Assembly: GCF_014647155.1 (NCBI RefSeq)
Contig: NZ_BMOQ01000004.1
Span: 342,913-406,912, forward strand
From: Halarchaeum nitratireducens
Lineage (GTDB): Archaea > Halobacteriota > Halobacteria > Halobacteriales > Halobacteriaceae
Direction of reading: 5' to 3'
DNA: 64,000 nucleotides
Shown here: positions 58,015 through 64,000 of the stretch, piece after piece
Layout: every line of letters starts with the position of its first letter
Numbering within the stretch: position 1 is the stretch's first letter
Position numbers and translations under genes: made by a program
Notes under the pieces: generated by a model
The model's database searches: none
What the model was told of the DNA's origin: nothing
Seen by the model: only the letters and a program-made list of their open reading frames with translations

Positions 58015-61000
58015 TGGGAGATCGTGAGCTTCTCGTCGGCGACGCCGTTCACGGAGAGGTCGCAGTCGGCGTCCGCGGCGACGGCGTATTCGAGGGTCGC
58101 GTCCTCGCCGCTCGGGACCGTGGGCGACCACTTCACGAACCACTCCCCGTCCATCTCGACGACGGTGCCGTCGGAGACGTCGCTCGGCTCGGCGGAGACG
58201 ATGTCCGTGAGGTCGATGTCGGCGCTCGCGCCGGTGTTGTTCTCGACCGTGAGGCGGACGGCGTCGTCCGCGCGCTCGCGCTCGACGAGGACGTTGTTCA
58301 TGATGCGCGCGAGCGAGTCCTCGACGCCGACCGGCTCGCGCCCCGTCATCTCGGAGACCTTCTCCGCCATCGTCGGGAGGACGTCCATGATGACGCTCTG
58401 CTTCTCCTGGCGCTTCTGACGCGAGCGACGCTCGTTGAGGAAGCCCTTGAGGTCGCGGGCGGCCTCGCGGACCGCGAGTTCGACCTCGTCCTCGATCTCG
58501 GGGACGGAGGCGACGGCGTCCTTCGACTCGCTAGTGAAGGGCACGTTGGTCGAGGCGACGTGCACCATGATGACGCAGGGGCCGCTCGGGAGGCCGCTCC
58601 CGCCCGGCTGATCGAGGCCGTAGTTCCGCCAGCCGATGTCCTTGAGGACCTTCGTCGTCGCGCACGCCCCCCGCTGGTAGACGAGCGGGACGCGATTGGC
58701 GAAGCGCATCACGTCGACGGTTCCCTCTGCGGCGAGGTCGCCCCCGTAGGCGATTCCGGCCTCGACGACGAACGGGTCGCCGCCGTGGACGTCGGCGTCG
58801 CGCGTCGCCGCGGCGTAGAAGTCCGCGTCGAACTCCTTGCGGAGACCCGCCTCGACCGACTCCGCCTGGATCGGCGCGAGACAGGACGTCGGGGGCGCCA
58901 TCACGTCGACGGTGCGCATCGCGTCGAGCAGGTCGCGCGCGAGGTTCCGGTCGGACGCGATCTCGGCGGCCGCGGGGAGGTCGTCGGTGACGGTGTGGGC
59001 CGCCGTCCAGAGCTCGTCGGTGACGTTCTCGCGGGCCGTCTCGCCGACCGTGGCGTCGGTGCCGGTCTCCGTCTGGTCGGCGGCGCGCTCGACGAAGTCG
59101 CGGAGTTCGTCCCGCGTCGCTCGATCGTACGGCGTCTCGTCGCCGAACTTCGCGGCGAGGCGCTCGGCGAGCGCCTCGACCGTCTCGTCGTCCTTCTGTA
59201 CTGTCGTGGCCGCGTCGACGTGTCGGTAGAGGTCCCCCCGGCGATCGGCCGTCAGGGCGTCCCAGAGCGCGTCGACGACGTGGCCCCGTACCGTCGCGCC
59301 GAACGAGGAGTCGGCCTCGACGTCGGCGGCCACGTCGGCCACGAGCGTTTCGAGGTCGGTGTGGGAGAGCGCGCCGCGCTCCGCGAGCGCGTCGGCGACC
59401 GCGGCCGCGAACGCCTCGGTGTCCGCCGCGGGCTTATTCGAGACGGCGTCGACGATCCGCGCGTCGATGTCGCGCTCGTCGACGTCGAGCGTCCACGCGA
59501 GCTCGCGCCCGTATCGCCTGTCGCGGAACGCATCGCAGATCGAGTCCGCGGTCTTCGCGCCGACGCGCGTGAACTCCTCGCGGAGGAAGCCACGGACCGT
59601 GCGCGAATCCGTCTCCCCGAGCATCTTGATCAGCGCGCCGAGTTCGACGCCGTGCGGGTGCGGGCGGATCTCCTCCGTCTCGGCGGGGAGACTCGCGTCC
59701 TCGGCCCGCTCGAACTTGAAGCGCCCCTCGGGCTCGCGGAGTTCGAGGCGCGCGTGGGGGTTCACGACCGCCGTGTGTTCGGCGTAGTCGTGGAGCTGGC
59801 CGCGTGCGCGCATGTTCGCCTCCATCTCCAGCTCGATGCGCGTGCCGTGCGGGCGGTCCCACGAGACGGTCTCCTCTTCGCTGATGACCGGTTCGTTCGT
59901 GTCGGTGTCGATGACGAGCTCGTAGTAGTTCGCCTCCGCGGCGCCCTGCGTGCGCGAGGTGATCTTCGCGGGCGTCCCGGAGGTCAGCTGGCTGTAGAGG
60001 ACGGCCGCGGAGATCCCGATCCCCTGTTGGCCGCGGCTGTTCTTCACGGAGAGCGCACCATCGTTTGCGACGACGAAGTTCTCGTCCTCACCCGACGCAC
60101 CGGGGACGGAGATGTCGTAGACGTACTCCGGTGCGTCCGTCTCCTCGACCGATTTCACGGGAAGGAGACACATGTCCGTGTCCGTGATTCCGTGGAGGTT
60201 CCGGATGGTCGCGTGGAGTTCTTCGAGGGCCGCCGTCGGTTCGTGGGATTCGTCGAGGAGCCCCATCTCGACGAGGTTATGCGTGTATCGTGGCTTCTCG
60301 ACGATGCCGCCGTCGAGCGCCGCCTCGATCAGGGACTGGTACGCTTCGGCGTGTTCGAGATTCGAGCCAACACCCGCACCGCGGAGGAGGCCGGGAACCG
60401 TGTCCGGGACGGTGTGGGCGTCCACGTCGTCGACGCGGACGTCGTCGAGAAGCGATGTCGGAACGCGCTTATACCCTTGTTCGCCCGTCGGCTTGCGCTC
60501 GCCGAACGCATCGAGCACGTTCAAATCCGCACCGTACACCTTCGTCCGATACGTCGTCGAATCGTCCTCGGCGTACCCGCTCGTGTTCTCGGCCGTTTCG
60601 GTGCTCGCGAGGACTCCCTGCATGTTCCACAGGACGGAGACGCCGCGGGCGAGCGTTTTACTGACGGTCGTGTGGGAGAGCTCGTTCCCGGGATGCGAGT
60701 CGGAGCCGTCGCCCTGATAGACCGCGGTGAGGAACTCTTGCTGGATGTCCTCAGAGGCGTCGAAGAGGAACGACGGCACGCGTTTGTTCTCCGCACCCTT
60801 TCCGCAGACGTTCCCGAGGAACATCGCGAGCGGCGATCCGAACGCCTTCACGCGCGTCGAGTTGCGTTCTCGTTCGACGGTCGTCGTGCCACCGCCGACG
60901 CCGGCGACGGCCGTCTCGGTCGCCTCGATCAGTTCGCCCTCGTGGGACCCGAAGGTGAACCCGACCTGTCGCGGACCGACGTGCCCCTCCGCGACGTAGT

Positions 61001-62099
61001 AGCCGAGGAGGCGAGCGAACTCCGCCGTGAGCGGCATCGTCACCGGGATCGTCGTCTCGTCGCCACCGACTTGGTACGTCTTCAGCTCGCAGTCGGCCGC
61101 CCGCTCCTCCCACCCGAGTTCGAGCACAGTCGACGCCGGGAGGTATCCCCCCTCAAGATAGTTCGATTCCAGACTGTCTTTGAGGACGTCGACACCCTCG
61201 TACCGATAGTAATACCGTTTCCGGGTACTGTCCGCGTTCGGTTTCTTCCGGATCGTTTCGCCGCTCCGGATCTCCTCGAGCGTCTCCCGGTCGAACCCGT
61301 AGACGTACAGCCGGCGGTCCTCTAACTGATCGGGTGTGATGTGTTCGAGGAGATTGACCGACTCGACCGGATCGTCGTTCGTCGGGAGCGAGCGTGGCGT
61401 GAGCACGGCGTCTCCGGGCTCGAGATCGCCGGCTTTCACTTGTTTCGTCTCCCCGTTCGCCGTCACCGAGAACAGGCTGTGGTTGCCCGTCACCTCCACC
61501 GTACGCCCCTTCTCGGTCGTGATCTCGTATGTCTGCTCGTCCGTCTCGTGGCGGATCGCATGTGTGACGGGCTGCCACGACATCTCGTGAGATTCACGAT
61601 CGAACGAGGGGACCTCGATGTCCGCCGAGAGCGGCGCGGTCGCGGCGCCGTCGATGGGGAGGTACGCGTCGCAGAGCACGCCGATCGGGACGGTATCGAC
61701 GACCCCGTCACGGCGTACGAGGAGCTCTTGATCGGGCGTCAGCGACTGCTCACGACTGTGAAAACGCGATCCGTACAGTAGTTTCCCGAAGATCTTCGGG
61801 ATCTGCTCTTTCGTGATGCCGGGGCCGTTGTCCTCCACGACGAGCGTGTAGTAATCACCCGATTCCTGGATCTCGACGTAGATGTCGGGGAGGATGCCGG
61901 CCTCCTCCGTGGCGTCGAGGGCGTTGTCGACGGCCTCCTTGACGGCCGTGACGAGCCCACGGGCCCCGGAGTCGAAGCCCAGCATGTGCTTGTTCTTCTC
62001 GAAGAACTCGGCGATGGAGATCTCGCGCTGGCTCGCGGCGAGCTCTTCCGCGATGCCGTCGTCGTCTCCATCGGCGAGTGTCGACTGGAAGGACGTCAT
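58011..62099 (-). CDS. top6B: DNA topoisomerase VI subunit B, interrupted by an intein
   Basis: A 1362-residue precursor; removing the intein leaves about 793 residues, normal for haloarchaeal Top6B. The GHKL ATPase motifs are [10 protein letters not shown] (about 54-63), EDNGPGI (about 89-95) and, split by the intein, [13 protein letters not shown] with [21 protein letters not shown]. The transducer region and C-terminal Ig-like tail follow. It drives strand passage with Top6A. The ATG at 62099 is chosen because the TATA-like box (62128-62135) is 29-36 nt upstream, whereas an in-frame GTG at 62123 lies only about 5 nt from it. Top6A follows with an ATGA overlap. Confidence 0.95.
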   Translation of the reverse strand: MTSFQSTLADGDDDGIAEELAASQREISIAEFFEKNKHMLGFDSGARGLVTAVKEAVDNALDATEEAGILPDIYVEIQESGDYYTLVVEDNGPGITKEQIPKIFGKLLYGSRFHSREQSLTPDQELLVRRDGVVDTVPIGVLCDAYLPIDGAATAPLSADIEVPSFDRESHEMSWQPVTHAIRHETDEQTYEITTEKGRTVEVTGNHSLFSVTANGETKQVKAGDLEPGDAVLTPRSLPTNDDPVESVNLLEHITPDQLEDRRLYVYGFDRETLEEIRSGETIRKKPNADSTRKRYYYRYEGVDVLKDSLESNYLEGGYLPASTVLELGWEERAADCELKTYQVGGDETTIPVTMPLTAEFARLLGYYVAEGHVGPRQVGFTFGSHEGELIEATETAVAGVGGGTTTVERERNSTRVKAFGSPLAMFLGNVCGKGAENKRVPSFLFDASEDIQQEFLTAVYQGDGSDSHPGNELSHTTVSKTLARGVSVLWNMQGVLASTETAENTSGYAEDDSTTYRTKVYGADLNVLDAFGERKPTGEQGYKRVPTSLLDDVRVDDVDAHTVPDTVPGLLRGAGVGSNLEHAEAYQSLIEAALDGGIVEKPRYTHNLVEMGLLDESHEPTAALEELHATIRNLHGITDTDMCLLPVKSVEETDAPEYVYDISVPGASGEDENFVVANDGALSVKNSRGQQGIGISAAVLYSQLTSGTPAKITSRTQGAAEANYYELVIDTDTNEPVISEEETVSWDRPHGTRIELEMEANMRARGQLHDYAEHTAVVNPHARLELREPEGRFKFERAEDASLPAETEEIRPHPHGVELGALIKMLGETDSRTVRGFLREEFTRVGAKTADSICDAFRDRRYGRELAWTLDVDERDIDARIVDAVSNKPAADTEAFAAAVADALAERGALSHTDLETLVADVAADVEADSSFGATVRGHVVDALWDALTADRRGDLYRHVDAATTVQKDDETVEALAERLAAKFGDETPYDRATRDELRDFVERAADQTETGTDATVGETARENVTDELWTAAHTVTDDLPAAAEIASDRNLARDLLDAMRTVDVMAPPTSCLAPIQAESVEAGLRKEFDADFYAAATRDADVHGGDPFVVEAGIAYGGDLAAEGTVDVMRFANRVPLVYQRGACATTKVLKDIGWRNYGLDQPGGSGLPSGPCVIMVHVASTNVPFTSESKDAVASVPEIEDEVELAVREAARDLKGFLNERRSRQKRQEKQSVIMDVLPTMAEKVSEMTGREPVGVEDSLARIMNNVLVERERADDAVRLTVENNTGASADIDLTDIVSAEPSDVSDGTVVEMDGEWFVKWSPTVPSGEDATLEYAVAADADCDLSVNGVADEKLTISQ
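60039..61745 (-). mobile_element. Intein with LAGLIDADG homing endonuclease inside Top6B
   Basis: Residues 119-687 of the precursor (569 residues) interrupt the conserved stretch [12 protein letters not shown]. The N-terminal splicing block begins with Ser ([14 protein letters not shown]). Block B is [10 protein letters not shown], block F is VYDISVPG...ENFVVAND and block G is ALSVKN, followed by Ser. The DOD endonuclease motifs are LLGYYVAEG and [12 protein letters not shown]. The penultimate residue is Lys, not His. Reading is open throughout, so splicing and homing may both be intact. I recall Top6B inteins in other haloarchaea, but did not check them. Confidence 0.9.
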
Positions 62100-62127
62100 T
62101 TCCGTATCGGCGACCTTGGTCACACGG

Positions 62128-62135
62128 CTATAAAA
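62128..62135 (-). promoter_or_regulatory. TATA-like box of top6B-top6A
   Basis: TTTTATAG on the minus strand, 29-36 nt before the ATG at 62099. It supports that start over the GTG at 62123. Confidence 0.55.
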
Positions 62136-62250
62136 CCCCGTGGGTACACCGTGGTGAAAGTGGACGACGGCGCGGCGAACGGTCGGCTCGATCTCTGAGA
62201 ACCGCGGTCCGCGGGCGCTTCACTTCCGACGGCCCGCCGCCGCTCGGCGA

Positions 62251-63246
62251 CTACAGCGAGAGGCCGCGGATCTCGACGGAGTCGCCGTCCCGTACCGTCC
62301 CGACGCGCTCGCCGTCGGTCTCGGCGATCAGCGTCTCCGCCTCGGCCTCGGGGAGCGCGACGACGAACCCAGTGCCCATGTTGAACGTGCGATGCATCTC
62401 CTCGTCGGAGACGTCCCCCCGCTCTCGCACGAAGGTGAAGACGTCCTGTGCGGGGAGCGGGTCGGTGACGTCGTACTCGTGCTCGCCCATCCGCGAGAGG
62501 TTCGTCCAGCCGCCGCCGGTGACGTGGGCGGCCGCGTGGACGTCGCGCTCGCGGAGATGCGAGAGGAGGTAGGTGTAGAGCCGCGTCGGTTCGAGGAGGG
62601 CCTCGCCCACCGTCTCGTACCCCTCGTAGGGGTAGTCGTCGTGGTAGCTTCCCTCTCCTCTCGTCGCGGCCCGCCGGGCGAGCGTGAGGCCGTTCGAGTG
62701 GATGCCCGTGGAGGCGAAGCCGACGAGGGCGTCCCCGACCCGCGCGTCCCCGGGGAAGAGGTCATCCTCGTCGGCGAGGCCGGCGACGGTCCCCGCGAGA
62801 TCGAACCCGTTCACGACTTCCGGCATCACCGCCGTCTCGCCGCCGACGAGCGCCACCTCGGCCTCTTCTGCCCCCGCGGCGAGGCCCTCGCCGAGCTGTG
62901 CGGTGAGCGTCTCGCTCGGTTCGTCGACGGCGAGGTAGTCGACGAACGCGTCCGGCGCGACGCCGGCCGCGACGAGATCGTTGACGTTCATGGCGATGCA
63001 GTCGATACCGACCGTCGAGTAGTCCGCCATCGCCTCCGCGACGAGCAGTTTCGTGCCGACGCCGTCGGTGGCAAGCGCGAGGTACTGATCGCCGACGGGG
63101 ACGAGCCCCGCGTAGTCCGTCGTGTTACCGACGTCCGCGACGGCGTCGACCAGTGCGGCGGTCGCGGCCTCGCTCGCGTCGATGTCGACTCCCGCGTCGG
63201 CGTACGTCATGCCCTCCTCGCTCTCGGTGTCCGCGTCCTCACTCAT
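62251..63246 (-). CDS. purM: Phosphoribosylformylglycinamidine cyclo-ligase (PurM)
   Basis: A 331-residue AIR synthetase. Recognisable stretches are YADAGVDID, LATDGVGTKLLVA, IDCIAMNVNDL, LVGGETAVMPEV, GFASTGIHSNGLTL and HVTGGGWTNLSRMG. It closes FGAM to AIR with ATP, the step after PurL. Its position is unlinked to purL, 57 kb away, as is common in haloarchaea. A short acidic N-terminal extension precedes the family core. Confidence 0.96.
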   Translation of the reverse strand: MSEDADTESEEGMTYADAGVDIDASEAATAALVDAVADVGNTTDYAGLVPVGDQYLALATDGVGTKLLVAEAMADYSTVGIDCIAMNVNDLVAAGVAPDAFVDYLAVDEPSETLTAQLGEGLAAGAEEAEVALVGGETAVMPEVVNGFDLAGTVAGLADEDDLFPGDARVGDALVGFASTGIHSNGLTLARRAATRGEGSYHDDYPYEGYETVGEALLEPTRLYTYLLSHLRERDVHAAAHVTGGGWTNLSRMGEHEYDVTDPLPAQDVFTFVRERGDVSDEEMHRTFNMGTGFVVALPEAEAETLIAETDGERVGTVRDGDSVEIRGLSL

Positions 63247-63901
<655 letters not shown>

Positions 63902-64000
63902 ATGGCGAAAACGGTTGTCACCCGCACCTACGCTGCTTCCATCAGGAATCAGCCACAGGTGTCTGACGACCTTGATTCGCTCGGGTTCTCAGCCTCGAAA
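63902..64000 (+). CDS. tnpB: TnpB family protein, N-terminal fragment cut by the window edge
   Basis: The first 33 codons read MAKTVVTRTYAASIRNQ and continue with VSDDLDSLGFSASK. This aligns with the start of the first TnpB (MAIKVTRTYVGSIQNH, VSDDLNSLGDAASK). The DNA upstream shares the blocks GAATCCGACA, GATATTCCAC and TATGTATGGCGA with the first copy. It is a related but not identical element. Whether the gene is intact cannot be seen. Confidence 0.8.
   Translation, partial: MAKTVVTRTYAASIRNQPQVSDDLDSLGFSASK

Noticed and set aside
57999..61325. 1108-codon plus-strand frame opposite top6B
   Set aside because: Antisense shadow; the minus strand encodes recognisable Top6B and intein blocks across the same region.
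62100..62123. Upstream GTG start for Top6B (adds eight residues)
   Set aside because: It would leave only about 5 nt between the TATA-like box and the start codon, so the ATG at 62099 is preferred.

Overview
This window is chromosomal DNA from a haloarchaeon (class Halobacteria). The DNA is very GC-rich and the proteins are strongly acidic. Many starts look leaderless, with a TATA-like box about 25-33 nt before the start codon. The informational genes are archaeal: RNA polymerase subunit Rpo11, transcription factor B, topoisomerase VI, a proteasome beta subunit and an ATP-dependent DNA ligase. No genus can be named from the sequence alone.

Layout. 1-13 kb: tail of an unknown gene, a rhomboid protease, rpoL, hisF, a Tat lipoprotein, purL, a PHP-domain protein, a NUDIX hydrolase, tfb, gatC-gatA and an SLC13-type permease. 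13-19 kb: a HTH regulator, an NRDE protein, the menaquinone genes menA-menC-menE (minus strand, abutting or overlapping), several small haloarchaeal proteins and an OsmC protein. 19.3-20.8 kb: a lower-GC IS1341-type element carrying an intact RNA-guided nuclease gene, tnpB. Its right end folds into a three-way junction and meets the stop codon of a CBS-domain gene. 21-30 kb: a type IV pilus locus, with an ATPase, a membrane platform and four small proteins with pilin-like N-termini. A convergent 563-residue protein has a pilin-like N-terminus and a polymer-forming middle. 30-34 kb: tRNA-Arg with two extra copies of its 3' end upstream, tatA, a peroxiredoxin, an HD hydrolase, an MFS transporter, a frameshifted small membrane gene and tRNA-Gly. 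34-39 kb: a second pilus-type ATPase/platform pair followed closely by a Trm9-like methyltransferase. 39-45 kb: a phosphohexomutase, cytidine deaminase, an EamA transporter, NDH-2, a HTH regulator and arginase. 45-58 kb: gyrA/gyrB, a HTH-CBS regulator, psmB, a HIT protein, a GCS2-like protein, DNA ligase and a HAD hydrolase. 56.9-62.1 kb: top6B-top6A, with a 569-residue intein containing a LAGLIDADG endonuclease in Top6B. 62-64 kb: purM, a structured non-coding stretch and the start of a second tnpB.

Functional themes. Two separate pilus-type assembly motors occur in the window, and only the first is linked to pilin-like genes. Both DNA gyrase and topoisomerase VI are present within 17 kb. 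Purine synthesis is represented by purL and purM at opposite ends, and quinone synthesis by men genes plus NDH-2. The mobile features are the two tnpB copies, the intein and the tRNA-Arg-linked repeats.
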